From an uncultured Clostridia bacterium (GTDB lineage Bacteria; Bacillota; Clostridia; Christensenellales; Aristaeellaceae): a stretch of 64,000 nucleotides of DNA. Numbering within the stretch: the stretch's first letter is position 1; the number at the start of each line of letters is the position of its first letter. The notes below the pieces were generated by a model. That model saw only the letters and a list, made by a program, of their open reading frames with translations, searched no databases and was not told where the DNA came from. The stretch is taken from positions 1-64,000 of the forward strand of contig CAKTUU010000004.1 of the NCBI GenBank assembly GCA_934621505.1, read 5' to 3'. The position numbers and the translations under genes were made by a program. Shown here in pieces: positions 16,747 through 26,567 of this stretch.

Positions 16747-18366
16747 TTATTCATTTGTATCGCGCTCATAAATAACGCCCAGCACCAGTCCGTAGCTTTT
16801 TACCTTTTGCAGCTCGTGGTAGCCCTCCGGCGGGGCCACGCCGTAAATACGGGCGTAAGTGGTGTTCAAATACAGATACGGCGCGTCCCGGTTGTAGAAA
16901 CAGGTCATCTGAATCTCCGGATTCAGCGCGGGACAGCTGATTACCAGCCCATGGTAGCTCATATCATCCCGCGCGCCTACCTCAAGAGGCAGGCTTTGAT
17001 TCCGGTCCGGGTTGGCCGCCAAATCGCTGAGCAGGTTCAGGGTGTGAACGCCCCAGTAATCCAGCTCCATACGGTCCTCGGCCCCGGCGCGCTCAATGCG
17101 GTTATAATAGCCGTACTGATAGGGGTGATTTTGCGCAATGCCGATGGACATCCACAGAAAGAGCAAACACATGCCCGCCACAAACAGCCGGTGCATGGCA
17201 AATTCGCCGGTACGGCGGCGCAAAATGCGAATGATAAACCCCATGCCCTGCGCGCCCATCAGGGCAACGCCCGCATAAACAAAGTAAAAATGCCGCCAAC
17301 CATTGTAAATCAGCGTTTTGGCAAGCATCTGATAGGCCATGGGAACCAGCCAGCCCAACGTTGCCGCCATCAGCGTCAGACTCTGGGGATTTTGAAGCGC
17401 GCCGCCCTTCTGCCTGCAAATTCGCCCCGCTGCTGCCAGCTGCCCCACCGCCGCCAGAGGCAGCACATACACCGGCAGGGTCAAAATCATCATCCAGGGC
17501 AGATAATACCAGGGCAGAGGCGCTGTAAAAATGCTTCCACGGAACAGCACAACTCCATTCCAGCGGGTAAAGCCGGAAGCGTTTTGCAGCAGATACGTCA
17601 AAAATTCCCACGGATTCGTCCACAGGGCAGGGGTCAGCAGCGTATAAAAAACAGCAAAGGACGCAATCGTCCCGGCGGCCACTCCCACCATGGGCAGGCT
17701 CCATTTCTTCCGGCAGCTGACCAGAACCACAGCCGCCAGTCCCATCATCCCCCAAAAGAACAGCCCCACAATTTTGGTATTGGCCGCCAACGCGCCCGCC
17801 AGAGAAAACAGCAGTCCGTTCCAGACCGTGGTTTTTCGTAAAAATCGCGCGCCCAGCCACAGCGTCAGCAGCACCAGCGCCAGCAGCACCATATCCTTGT
17901 TGTTGTAATGCCCCTCGGCAAAAAAGCGGGGACACAGGTACAAAAGCAGCGTGCCCATGCAGCTGACCGGACGGGTCAGCCCGGTTTCCCGGCACAGCCC
18001 ATACAGAGCGCACACTCCGGCCATAAACCACAGCCAGGTAACCACATGCCACCACAGGGTCAGCTGATCCGGCCGGTTGGTCAAAGCCGCCAGCAGGAAG
18101 GCCATGGGATAGTAAGCGCTTTGCCCGTGGTCCTTTTCAATGCTCTGGGAGATACGGCCGATTTTCTCCTCCTGATAATAACGGACGGCGGCGCTGTCCG
18201 GCCCCAGCAGGTGCCAGGCGTATTCGTGCAGGTTTTCCTTTAAAATTTCCTGCTCGCTGATTTCATCGCAGGGCACGCCGTAATCCTTGCAGGTAAACAA
18301 ACCGATCAGGGTAAGCGCTAGCAGAAACAGGGCAACGGCCAGCCGCGCCAGTTTGGTTTGGGTCAT
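16747..18366 (-). CDS. GT-C fold membrane glycosyltransferase, GT39/ArnT-like (copy 2)
   Basis: 539 residues with ~10-12 membrane helices. Near the N-terminus, after helix 1, is the acidic loop DYGVPCDEISEQE. An Asp-Glu pair there is the catalytic/metal site of GT-C enzymes such as ArnT and PMT. Later motifs ISQSIEKDHGQSAYYP, PRFFAEGHYNNKDM, LTPALWTNPWEFL, LPWYYLPWM and YNGWRHFYFVYAG are shared almost word for word with the upstream neighbour, so the two are tandem duplicates. Donor would be a lipid-linked sugar and the acceptor is unknown. It begins in a 4-bp ATGA overlap with the upstream copy. Confidence 0.8.
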   Translation of the reverse strand: MTQTKLARLAVALFLLALTLIGLFTCKDYGVPCDEISEQEILKENLHEYAWHLLGPDSAAVRYYQEEKIGRISQSIEKDHGQSAYYPMAFLLAALTNRPDQLTLWWHVVTWLWFMAGVCALYGLCRETGLTRPVSCMGTLLLYLCPRFFAEGHYNNKDMVLLALVLLTLWLGARFLRKTTVWNGLLFSLAGALAANTKIVGLFFWGMMGLAAVVLVSCRKKWSLPMVGVAAGTIASFAVFYTLLTPALWTNPWEFLTYLLQNASGFTRWNGVVLFRGSIFTAPLPWYYLPWMMILTLPVYVLPLAAVGQLAAAGRICRQKGGALQNPQSLTLMAATLGWLVPMAYQMLAKTLIYNGWRHFYFVYAGVALMGAQGMGFIIRILRRRTGEFAMHRLFVAGMCLLFLWMSIGIAQNHPYQYGYYNRIERAGAEDRMELDYWGVHTLNLLSDLAANPDRNQSLPLEVGARDDMSYHGLVISCPALNPEIQMTCFYNRDAPYLYLNTTYARIYGVAPPEGYHELQKVKSYGLVLGVIYERDTNE

Positions 18367-19937
18367 GAGGCAGACGCTCCCTTCGGGTAAATAAATAGAA
18401 TTGGCTGACCGTAAGAAGAAAGGGTCACAACAGGCGTATCCTCGCAGGTATAGCCGCTGAACAGGGCGTAGGTGGGATTCACGACCACATAGCCGCCCTC
18501 CGACAGGAAAAAGCGTTCCCGCAGGTCCTCCGGCAGGGTAATCAGCGCCTTACGCAGTCCGTCCTGCGCCCAAAGGTCGCAGCCGGTAACGGGAATGGAC
18601 CCTTCCACCTGAGCCGCCAGCCTTTCCAGCCCCTCCCGCACGCTGATGTTCCAGTAATCCAGTTCGTTGTACTGGGTTCCCTTCAGCTGCACCAGCGGCT
18701 GATAATAAGCCTGCTGGTGGGGATGCTGGGTGACTTCGCCCACGCCGGTCAGCAGCATACAAACCGCCAGCCCGCCCAAAATCAAACGCCGCTGGATTCC
18801 TTGGGCCCGGATCGCCAGCCTTTGCAGCCCATAAACGGCCAGCAGCAGCATGGGGCCGTACACAAAGTAGAAATGCCGCCAACCGTTGTAAACGGTGGTT
18901 CGAGTAAGCACCGCGACCGCTAAAGGCAGGAACGCCGTCAGCAGGGGCAGCAGCAGGCGGCTATCCCGTTTGCCTGCCCAGGCGGCGCATACCGTGCCAA
19001 CGGCAATCAGCAGCAAAGCCCACAAGGGCGTGGTAGCCAAAATCATATAAGGCAGGTAGTACCATGGCAGGGGCGTTTTCGCCAGTTGAAATACCGTGCC
19101 CCGAAACAGCACCCAGTTGCTCCACCGCTGAAACGCCAAAGCGTTGGTCAGCAGGTAGCTGAAAAAGCCGGCGGGATTGGTCCACAGAGCGGGCGTCAGC
19201 AAGGCGTACCCGGCCACGAATACCGCCAGACTACCGCCTCCCGCCACCCATGTGCGACCATTCAGCCGCCTGGTTTGGGCCAGACGGACGATGACCAGCA
19301 AGCCGCACAGGCCAAATACCGCCGCGCCAGCCACCTTGGTATTGGCGGCAAAGGCCCCTGCCAGACCAAACCACAACCCGTTGGCGGCGGACGGCCTGCG
19401 CATCAGCCGCAGGGCGGTCCACAGCAGGCACAGGGTCAGGGAAAACAGCACCATATCCTTGTTGTTGTAATGCCCCTGGGCAAAAAAGCGGGGCGAAAGC
19501 AGCAGCATGACCGGCCCCAGCAGCGCGAAGCCCCGGTTCAGGCCCAATTCCCGGCTGGCGGCGTACAGGGCCCACGCGCCCAGCGTAAACAGGGTCCAGC
19601 ATCCCATATGCCACAACAGGCTGCGAGTGCTCTCCGACAGGCTATCGCTCATGACCACGCCCGCCAGCGGGTAGAAGGCGGCAATGCCATGGTCCTGCTC
19701 GATGCTTTGGGAAATAGGCGTCAGCGGGCCAATGGTCAGCGTATCATCCGCCTGGGCACGGGCCTGAAAGGCTTCCTCGTCCAGATGCAGGATACGGGCA
19801 TATTCCCACAGGTTCATGCGCAGGATATCCATTTCGTCCTGCTCATCCCAGCTTGGGCCGTAATCCGCCGCCGTCAGCAGCCCCAGCAACCAGAACGCCG
19901 CAAAGAAAACCGCAACGGCAATTCGTTTCTTTTGCAC
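18363..19937 (-). CDS. GT-C fold membrane glycosyltransferase, GT39/ArnT-like (copy 1)
   Basis: 524 residues, polytopic. GTG start at 19937 with GAGGTG 8 nt upstream. The luminal acidic loop reads DYGPSWDEQDEMD, the GT-C Asp-Glu signature. ISQSIEQDHGIAAFYP, PRFFAQGHYNNKDM, AANTKVAGAAVFG, LTPALWTNPAGFF, LPWYYLPYMI and VYNGWRHFYFVYG line up with the next gene. It follows fbp by 19 bp and is probably cotranscribed with it. It likely transfers a sugar from a polyprenyl phosphate carrier to an exported glycan or protein; no neighbouring gene reveals which. Confidence 0.8.
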   Translation of the reverse strand: MQKKRIAVAVFFAAFWLLGLLTAADYGPSWDEQDEMDILRMNLWEYARILHLDEEAFQARAQADDTLTIGPLTPISQSIEQDHGIAAFYPLAGVVMSDSLSESTRSLLWHMGCWTLFTLGAWALYAASRELGLNRGFALLGPVMLLLSPRFFAQGHYNNKDMVLFSLTLCLLWTALRLMRRPSAANGLWFGLAGAFAANTKVAGAAVFGLCGLLVIVRLAQTRRLNGRTWVAGGGSLAVFVAGYALLTPALWTNPAGFFSYLLTNALAFQRWSNWVLFRGTVFQLAKTPLPWYYLPYMILATTPLWALLLIAVGTVCAAWAGKRDSRLLLPLLTAFLPLAVAVLTRTTVYNGWRHFYFVYGPMLLLAVYGLQRLAIRAQGIQRRLILGGLAVCMLLTGVGEVTQHPHQQAYYQPLVQLKGTQYNELDYWNISVREGLERLAAQVEGSIPVTGCDLWAQDGLRKALITLPEDLRERFFLSEGGYVVVNPTYALFSGYTCEDTPVVTLSSYGQPILFIYPKGASAS

Positions 19938-19956
19938 TGAAAAAACACCTCAACGT

Positions 19957-21858
19957 TTACTTGACCAGATTGATGATACCCGCGCGGCAGGCGGCCAGCA
20001 GGTCCTTCAGGTCGTCGATTCTCTCCTGCAGGCGGTGGCCGTTGTCCGTGTCCTTTACCAGCATACGGCGGGGATAGACCGCGAAATCAAAGGACTGGGA
20101 ACGAATGTCCCGGTTGGCCTCCAGCGCGTCCTCCAGCGTGGTAAAGGGATGGTGGGACATGATGCGCATGCCGTGAGAATTGGCAATCAGCGTATAACCG
20201 GCGATGCCGGTGGCCTTTTGATAAGCCTTGCAGAAGCCGCCGTCAATTACAATCAGCCGTCCGCCGGCCTTGATGGGGCTTTCGCCGTGGGTGACGCGGA
20301 TGGGCGTATGCCCGTTGACGATACGGCTCTGGGGCGAATCCAGCCCGAAGGCGGCCAGCATTTTTTCGCAGACCTTTTCATCGTTGTAATAATCATAGTA
20401 AGGGTTGCGAGGCTCGTGCCAGGATTCCTCATCCGGGATAAAGAAGCGGGCGAAGGTTTTGATTTTGCGGCCGCATACGGGAGAATCATCGCCGCACCAC
20501 AGATACCACATAAAATCCAGCGCGTCCTGACGGCCGGTAAAATAGGCCTTGCGGGCCATGGAATCCGCGTAATCCATCAAAGCCTTGCCGGACAGGGTCT
20601 GATTCCCCATCTGCTTTTCCAGAAACTCCCCGTTTTCATCCAGCGGAATGCAGCCGTGAAACAGCAGATTGCCGTTATAGCGCCGGTACAGGCGGCCTCG
20701 GGTGTACAAAAACTCCACGTGGGTGCGCAGGCGCAGGCTGTGCAGGAAAGCGTCCTGCAAGCCGTTCATGACCTCCTGCTCCTCCTCCGTCAGGGCATAG
20801 GGGTCCGCCCAGTCGATGGTGGGCAAGGCGATGTCCCGAATGGGCCAGACATAGTTGTCCATCTCCACCGTCTTTTGGGCGGGAGAGATACGCTCCAGCA
20901 GCAGCCGGTCCTCCATCTGGAAGGACGGGTTGCGCTTGATCAGCTGGCCCTCCAGTTTAAACATCATAATGGAAACCGCCTGCAAAGCGGCCTTTTCCGG
21001 GGTCAGGTCCGGGTACAGCTTTTCGGCGAACAGGGTAAGGGGACGCAGCGGAATGCCGTAGCCGTTTTCCAGAATCTGCATATTGTTATAGGCCAGACAG
21101 TTGCGCACCACCGCAGCGATGCAGCACAGGCTGCCAGAGGCGGCGCCCATCCACAAAATGTCGTGGTTGCCCCATTCAATGTCCACGCTGTGATGCTCCA
21201 TCAGCATATCCAAAATGCTGTCCGCCCGGGGGCCGCGGTCAAAGATATCGCCCACCACATGCAGCCGGTCTACCGCAAGCCTTTTGATCAACGCAGACAG
21301 GGCGATAATAAAGGCGTTGCCGTTTTTAATATCCAGCAGGGTATCCAAAATGGTTTCGTGGTACTGGTGCTGGTTGTCGTCCTCATCGGTCTGGGCGTGC
21401 AAAAGCTCGTCCAGTATGTAGGCGAAATCCGAAGGCATGGCCTTGCGCACCTTGGACCGGGTGTACTTGGAGGACAGCTTGCGGGCCAGATACACCAGAT
21501 CGGTCAGGGTTTTGCGGTACCATTCGTCTGTGGTAACGCCCGCCTCCCGCAAAAGGCGCAGCTTTTCACTGGGATAGTAAATCAGGGTGCACAGTTCGGA
21601 TATGCCCTGCTGGGTCAAATGGTCGCCCAGCCACAGCTGCACCTTTTCCCGAACCACGCCGGAGCAGTTGTTTAAAATATGATAAAAGGCCTCGTATTCG
21701 CCGTGAATATCGGACATGAAATGCTCCGTGCCCTTGGGCAGGCTTAACACGCCGCTCAGGTTGATAATTTCCATGCACAGTTCGTGAAAGGTGGAAAATT
21801 GTTCCGCCAGCAGGCTTAGGTACTTAACCCGTTCCGGGCTGTAGGCGTTTTCCGTCAT
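19957..21858 (-). CDS. fbp: Fructose-1,6-bisphosphatase, class III (Firmicutes type)
   Basis: 633 residues. Hydrolyses fructose 1,6-bisphosphate to fructose 6-phosphate, the committed gluconeogenic step. The metallophosphoesterase ligand motifs are in order: MSDIHGEYEAF, GDIFDRGPRAD, WGNHDILWMGA, and NGHTPIRVTHGESPI. The length fits the long Firmicutes class (about 640-670) and not the class I/II enzymes. ATG 21858 is chosen because AAGGAGG lies 9 nt upstream; a longer in-frame start at 21963 would overlap the promoter. It is first of a three-gene unit with two glycosyltransferases. Confidence 0.95.
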   Translation of the reverse strand: MTENAYSPERVKYLSLLAEQFSTFHELCMEIINLSGVLSLPKGTEHFMSDIHGEYEAFYHILNNCSGVVREKVQLWLGDHLTQQGISELCTLIYYPSEKLRLLREAGVTTDEWYRKTLTDLVYLARKLSSKYTRSKVRKAMPSDFAYILDELLHAQTDEDDNQHQYHETILDTLLDIKNGNAFIIALSALIKRLAVDRLHVVGDIFDRGPRADSILDMLMEHHSVDIEWGNHDILWMGAASGSLCCIAAVVRNCLAYNNMQILENGYGIPLRPLTLFAEKLYPDLTPEKAALQAVSIMMFKLEGQLIKRNPSFQMEDRLLLERISPAQKTVEMDNYVWPIRDIALPTIDWADPYALTEEEQEVMNGLQDAFLHSLRLRTHVEFLYTRGRLYRRYNGNLLFHGCIPLDENGEFLEKQMGNQTLSGKALMDYADSMARKAYFTGRQDALDFMWYLWCGDDSPVCGRKIKTFARFFIPDEESWHEPRNPYYDYYNDEKVCEKMLAAFGLDSPQSRIVNGHTPIRVTHGESPIKAGGRLIVIDGGFCKAYQKATGIAGYTLIANSHGMRIMSHHPFTTLEDALEANRDIRSQSFDFAVYPRRMLVKDTDNGHRLQERIDDLKDLLAACRAGIINLVK

Positions 21859-21909
21859 GGTACGTTCCTCCTTCATAGGGAAGCGGAAATCGGGGGATCG
21901 CCATCTGTC

Positions 21910-21938
21910 AGTATAGCGCCTTTTGCCCGGAAACGCAA
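21910..21938 (-). promoter_or_regulatory. fbp promoter
   Basis: Minus strand TTGCGT (21938-21933), 17 bp, TATACT (21915-21910). Start would be ~45 nt before the fbp ATG. Confidence 0.55.
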
Positions 21939-21961
21939 ACCCTGCTTTTGTGTAGACAGAC

Positions 21962-21996
21962 AAAAGCGGCCGCCCGCGTTTTCGCGCAGGCGGCCG
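21962..21996 (-). terminator. Terminator after parC
   Basis: Minus strand CGGCCGCC (21996-21989) pairs with GGCGGCCG (21974-21967), with an inner CGCG/CGCG extension, followed by CTTTTG. It lies 8 bp beyond the parC stop. Confidence 0.8.
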
Positions 21997-22003
21997 TTTG
22001 TCA

Positions 22004-24457
22004 TTATTCCCGTTCCACGCCGGTGACTACATCGTCCAGCAAAGCCATGACCATGGGAATGCCCTTGTCGGTTTTGCCTTGCAGAATCACCTCATCGGCG
22101 CTGATCCAGGTGTAGGGGCTTAACTTCTGGGTTACCCGGAAGCACTGCCCATCCGCCGTTACCAGGGCCACGCCCGCCAGACAGGTTCCGTTGGAGCCGC
22201 TCTTGTTAAAGTAAAAGCTCTTTACGCCCTTGCCAGCCCGGGCCTGCGGCTCAAAATCCATGTACAGAATCCGCTTGGCAAAGCCCCGGTCGCTAAACAG
22301 CAGCAGCTGGTCGGTCGCGTCCGGCTGGCCGCACCACAGCACATCGTCCTCCGGGTCAAGGGCCATGCCCTTCACGCCGCCCGCCACACGGCCCTGCTGG
22401 GGTACGCTGTCCCCGTGGAAGCGAATGCACATGCCGCTGCGGCTGAACATCAGCACATCCTTTGCCGTGTCCAGCTGCATAACGCCAAACAGGCTGTCGT
22501 CGTCCTTCAAATTCAGGGCGGCAAACTTGCCCCGGCGCACGTCGTACTCGGTGGCGGCGCTGCGCTTCAGCTGACCCCGGCGGGTTACAAACAGCAAATC
22601 CGGCTGTGCGGGCAAATCCGCCGGTTTCAGGCAGAGAATGTTGACCGGCGTTTCATTTTCCTCCAGGCCCTGCAATACGCCGCTAAGCAGCGCGCCCCGG
22701 TCCTTGGGCTTCATCTCCGGCAGGGACGCTACGCTCAGGGCATAGCAGTTGCCCCGGTTGGTAAAGAAGTACAGCGTATGATCCGTCAGGGTATCAAAGG
22801 CATACAGAGGCGGATCGTCCGTCGGTTCGGCCTCCTGCGCCGCCTTGCGGGCCTTGGGCGGATACACCCGTTTCAGCAGGCCCGCCCGGCTGTAGGTCAC
22901 CAGCGCTTCCTCGGGAATGATCTCATCCTTCTGCACGGCCTCCACCACATCCCCGGTGTCCACCAGCTGGGTGCGGCGTTCATCGCCGTACTGATCGGCC
23001 ACGGCCCGCAGTTCCTTTTTAATGACGTTCATCAGCTTCTTTTCGCTGGCCAAAACAGCCTCCAGTTCGCCAATCAGCTTGCACACATCCGCGTATTCCT
23101 TGCGCAGGGTCAAAATTTCCAGGTTGGTCAGGCGCTGCAGGCGCATATCCAGAATGGCCTGAGCCTGAATATCGCTCAGGCCAAAGCGGGCCATCAGCGC
23201 GGCCTTGGCGGTCTTGGGGTTTTCGCTGCCCCGGATAATCTGAATCACCTCGTCCAGATTGTCCACGGCAATCATCAGGCCCTCCAAAATATGGGCCCGG
23301 GACTTGGCCTTGTCCAGGTCGTACCTGGTGCGGGCGGTCACCACATTTTTGCGGTGGCGGATATAGTAGCGCAGGGCCCGGCGCAGGGAAAGCAGGCGTG
23401 GCTTGCCATCGGCAATCGCCACCATGTTAACGCCGAAGGTTATCTGCATGTCGCTGTACTTAAACAGGTACGCCAGCACCTTGTCCACATCCGCGTCCTT
23501 GCGCAGCTCAATGACGGCGCGCATGCCGGTGCGGTCGCTTTCGTCCCGGATATCGTAAATGCAGCCCAAAGCGGCCTTTTTTTCCTCGCTCAGCTTCAGG
23601 ATTTTTTCCAGCATGGCCGCCTTGTTGACCTGATAGGGAATTTCGGTAATCACAATCAGCTTGCGTCCAGCGGTTCCATCCTCAATATGGGTGCGGGCCC
23701 GCAGGGTCAGCTTGCCCCGGCCCGTTTCGTAGGCCGTGCGGATTTCCGAGGTGTTCAGCAGCACGCCGCCGGTGGGAAAATCCGGTGCGGGCAGAATGCT
23801 CATCAGCTCGTCCAGGGACAAGTCCGGGTTGTCAATCAGGGCGATAGCGGCGTTGATGGTTTCCGTCAAATTATGGGGCGGAATGTTGGTAGCCAGACCC
23901 ACGGCAATGCCGCTGGCCCCGTTGACCAGCAGGTTGGGAAAGCTGGCGGGCAGCATGTCCGGCTCCTTCAGGCTGTCGTCAAAATTCAGCCGGAAGGGCA
24001 CGGTATCCTTGTCCAGATCCTTCAGCATTTCCATGGCCAGAGGCGTCATGCGGGCCTCGGTATAACGCATGGCGGCCGCGCCGTCTCCATCCACCGAGCC
24101 AAAATTGCCGTGGCCGTCCACCAATGGCGCGCGCATGCTGAAATCCTGTGCCAGACGCACCAGCGCGTCGTACACGCTGCTGTCGCCGTGGGGATGGTAT
24201 TTACCCAAACAGTCGCCTACAATACGGGCGCATTTGCGGTAGGGCGTATCGGGGGTAATGGCCAGCTCCTTCATGGTAAACAGGATGCGGCGCTGCACAG
24301 GCTTAAAGCCGTCCTCCACCCGGGGCACGGCCCGTTCCATGATGACATGCTCGGCGTAAGGAATCATGCTGTTGTGCATGACCTCCTCCATGGGGGCTTC
24401 AATGATGTTCTGGTCCACCCCAATGGGCGGCCGGTCGTCCGTCTGCTTCCGGCTCAC
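22004..24457 (-). CDS. parC: DNA topoisomerase IV subunit A
   Basis: 817 residues. The breakage-reunion subunit of a type IIA topoisomerase: catalytic Tyr132 in AMRYTEARM, quinolone-determining loop HPHGDSSVYDAL (88-99), and VPRVEDGFKPVQRRILF. The C-terminal beta-pinwheel has only a degenerate GyrA box (QGRVAGGVKG), which argues for ParC over GyrA. The start overlaps the parE stop by 4 bp. gyrA/gyrB are usually near the origin with recF/dnaN, none of which are here, supporting a topoisomerase IV call. It decatenates sister chromosomes. Confidence 0.88.
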   Translation of the reverse strand: MSRKQTDDRPPIGVDQNIIEAPMEEVMHNSMIPYAEHVIMERAVPRVEDGFKPVQRRILFTMKELAITPDTPYRKCARIVGDCLGKYHPHGDSSVYDALVRLAQDFSMRAPLVDGHGNFGSVDGDGAAAMRYTEARMTPLAMEMLKDLDKDTVPFRLNFDDSLKEPDMLPASFPNLLVNGASGIAVGLATNIPPHNLTETINAAIALIDNPDLSLDELMSILPAPDFPTGGVLLNTSEIRTAYETGRGKLTLRARTHIEDGTAGRKLIVITEIPYQVNKAAMLEKILKLSEEKKAALGCIYDIRDESDRTGMRAVIELRKDADVDKVLAYLFKYSDMQITFGVNMVAIADGKPRLLSLRRALRYYIRHRKNVVTARTRYDLDKAKSRAHILEGLMIAVDNLDEVIQIIRGSENPKTAKAALMARFGLSDIQAQAILDMRLQRLTNLEILTLRKEYADVCKLIGELEAVLASEKKLMNVIKKELRAVADQYGDERRTQLVDTGDVVEAVQKDEIIPEEALVTYSRAGLLKRVYPPKARKAAQEAEPTDDPPLYAFDTLTDHTLYFFTNRGNCYALSVASLPEMKPKDRGALLSGVLQGLEENETPVNILCLKPADLPAQPDLLFVTRRGQLKRSAATEYDVRRGKFAALNLKDDDSLFGVMQLDTAKDVLMFSRSGMCIRFHGDSVPQQGRVAGGVKGMALDPEDDVLWCGQPDATDQLLLFSDRGFAKRILYMDFEPQARAGKGVKSFYFNKSGSNGTCLAGVALVTADGQCFRVTQKLSPYTWISADEVILQGKTDKGIPMVMALLDDVVTGVERE

Positions 24458-26481
24458 AGGTCATTCCTCCCCTCGCTCATCTGATCGGAAAACTCGGTAA
24501 AGCTGTCCTCCCGGTTAAAGTTGGCGTTCTGGCTGATGTATTCCCTCCGTGGCTCCACCTTGTCCCCCATCAGGATGGTCACCAGCCGCTCGGCCTGGGC
24601 CGCGTCCTCAATATTCACCCGCATCAGCTTGCGCCGGCTGGGGTCCATGGTGGTTTCCCACAGCTGCTCCGGGTTCATTTCGCCAAGGCCCTTGTAGCGC
24701 TGCAGGGTGTAGCCCTTGCTGGCCCCCCTGGTCAGCCTGCGCAGCTCGTTATCGTCATAGGCATACTGCACCTTGCTGCCCCGCTGCACCTTGTACAGGG
24801 GCGGCATGCCGATGTACACATGCCCCTCGGTGATCAGCTCCTTCATATAGCGGTAGAAGAAGGTAAGCAGTATGGCCCGGATATGGGCGCCGTCCTGGTC
24901 GGCATCGGACAGGATGATGACCTTGTTGTATTTCAGCCCGCTCAGGCTGAAGCTCTCGTCAATATTGGTGCCCAAAGCGGTAATGATGGAGCGGAACTCC
25001 TCGTTATTCAGCACCTGATCCAGCCGCTTTTTCTCCGCGTTCAAGGGTTTTCCCCGCAAGGGCAGAATGGCCTGAAAGCGGCGGTCCCGGCCCTGCTTGG
25101 CGCTGCCGCCGGCGCTGTCGCCCTCCACAATGAACAGTTCGTTCTGCTCCGCCTTGCGGCCTGTGCAGCTGGACAGCTTGCCCACCAGCGGGGCGGCCTC
25201 CAGGGCGCTTTTGGTGCGGGCCACATCCCGGGCCTTGCGGGCGGCCTCGCGCACGCGGGCGGCGCGCACCGCCTTTTCAATCAGCTGCGTGGCCAGGTCC
25301 TGATGCCTCAAGTCCTCAAAATAGGCGGTCAGCTGCTGGGTCAGGATGCTTTCCACCACCGGACGCACCTCGGTATTGCCCAGCTTGCCCTTGGTTTGGC
25401 CCTCAAACTGGGGGTTTTTGACCATGGCGATCATGACGGCGGTCATGCCCTCGCGGAAGTCGTCGCCGCTCAGGTTATTATCCTTGTCCTTCAGCGCCCC
25501 AAGGCGGCGGGCAAAGTCGTTCATCACCTTGGTATAGGCGGCGCGGAAGCCGGTTTCGTGGGTGCCGCCTTCGCTGGTGGGAATGTTGTTTACATAGCTG
25601 AACACGTTTTCCGTATAGCTGTCGGTATACTGAATCGCCACCCGGAAGATGATGTCCTTTTCCGTACCTTCCAGATAAATGGGTTCGTCAAACAGGGGCG
25701 TTTTATCCGCGTTCAGGTACTTGACATAATCCACGATACCGCCCTGAAAGCAGAACACCTGACGGCCTGTGGGCTGGGAAGCGTCCTCGCCCCCGTCCTC
25801 CTCCGCCAGCGCCTCGGCCTGCTGGACCCGCTCGTCCAGAAAGGTAATGGTCAGGCCCTTGTTCAGGTAGGCCAGCTCCCGCAGGCGGCGGGATACGATG
25901 TCCGCGTTAAAGCGCACGGTTTCAAACACCGCGTCGTCCGGCATAAAGCGCACTTCGCTGCCCCGCTCCCGGGTATTGCCCAGGGTTTGCAGCGGCTGAG
26001 CCACACGGCCCGCCACCACCTTTTTCTGCTCCGGGTCGTACTTGCTTTCAAAGCGCATCTGGTAATGCTTAAAATCCCGGTACACATCCACGGCGACCCA
26101 TTTGGACAGGGCGTTCACCACGCTGGCGCCCACGCCGTGCAGGCCGCCGGAGTAAGCGTAATTTTCGTTGTTAAACTTGCCGCCCGCGTGCAGCTTGGTA
26201 TAAATCACCTCTACTCCGGATACGCCCATGGTAGGGTGAATATCCACCGGCATGCCGCGGCCGTTATCCCTGACCCCGGCGGACCCATCCGCGTACAGGG
26301 TCACGTCCACCTGGGACGCATAGCCCGCCATGGCCTCGTCAATGGCGTTGTCCACAATTTCCCACAGCATATGATGCAGACCCCGGGAACCGGTGGAGCC
26401 AATGTACATGCCGGGACGCATACGCACCGCATCCAGCCCTTCCAGCACCTGAATGTTCCGCGCGTCATAATGGTTTGCCAA
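24454..26481 (-). CDS. parE: DNA topoisomerase IV subunit B
   Basis: 675 residues. GHKL ATPase motifs EIVDNAIDEA (41-50), DNGRGMPVD, and GGLHGVGASVVNALS are present. The TOPRIM domain has FIVEGDSAGGSAKQGRDR, PLRGKPLNAEK and the metal-binding DADQDGAHI. TTG start at 26481 with GGGGAG 9 nt upstream and an extended -10 promoter behind it. It is coupled to parC by a 4-bp overlap. The alternative name GyrB cannot be fully excluded without a tree including the second pair of this genome. Confidence 0.88.
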   Translation of the reverse strand: MANHYDARNIQVLEGLDAVRMRPGMYIGSTGSRGLHHMLWEIVDNAIDEAMAGYASQVDVTLYADGSAGVRDNGRGMPVDIHPTMGVSGVEVIYTKLHAGGKFNNENYAYSGGLHGVGASVVNALSKWVAVDVYRDFKHYQMRFESKYDPEQKKVVAGRVAQPLQTLGNTRERGSEVRFMPDDAVFETVRFNADIVSRRLRELAYLNKGLTITFLDERVQQAEALAEEDGGEDASQPTGRQVFCFQGGIVDYVKYLNADKTPLFDEPIYLEGTEKDIIFRVAIQYTDSYTENVFSYVNNIPTSEGGTHETGFRAAYTKVMNDFARRLGALKDKDNNLSGDDFREGMTAVMIAMVKNPQFEGQTKGKLGNTEVRPVVESILTQQLTAYFEDLRHQDLATQLIEKAVRAARVREAARKARDVARTKSALEAAPLVGKLSSCTGRKAEQNELFIVEGDSAGGSAKQGRDRRFQAILPLRGKPLNAEKKRLDQVLNNEEFRSIITALGTNIDESFSLSGLKYNKVIILSDADQDGAHIRAILLTFFYRYMKELITEGHVYIGMPPLYKVQRGSKVQYAYDDNELRRLTRGASKGYTLQRYKGLGEMNPEQLWETTMDPSRRKLMRVNIEDAAQAERLVTILMGDKVEPRREYISQNANFNREDSFTEFSDQMSEGRNDL

Positions 26482-26528
26482 AATCCTTCACTCCCCAAAG
26501 AAAAAAGCTGTGCGCAAGGCAACAGCTT

Positions 26529-26537
26529 ATTATACCA
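26529..26537 (-). promoter_or_regulatory. Extended -10 promoter for parE-parC
   Basis: Minus strand TGGTATAAT (26537-26529) is a perfect extended -10. No good -35 is visible at 17 bp. Start ~26522, about 40 nt before the parE start. Confidence 0.65.
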
Positions 26538-26567
26538 TAAAAATGGCAGGCAATCCAGTCCGAGGTT

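Noticed and set aside
22415..24484. Long plus-strand open frame opposite parC
   Set aside because: Antisense shadow; parC motifs (catalytic Tyr, quinolone loop) lie on the minus strand. Similar shadows at 8918-10732, 14961-16427, 20035-21675, 24820-26571 and 54496-56745 were dropped for the same reason.
22004..26481. DNA gyrase rather than topoisomerase IV
   Set aside because: The canonical GyrA box is degenerate and no origin-region genes are nearby. Kept as topoisomerase IV with less than full certainty because the second type IIA pair of the genome is not visible.
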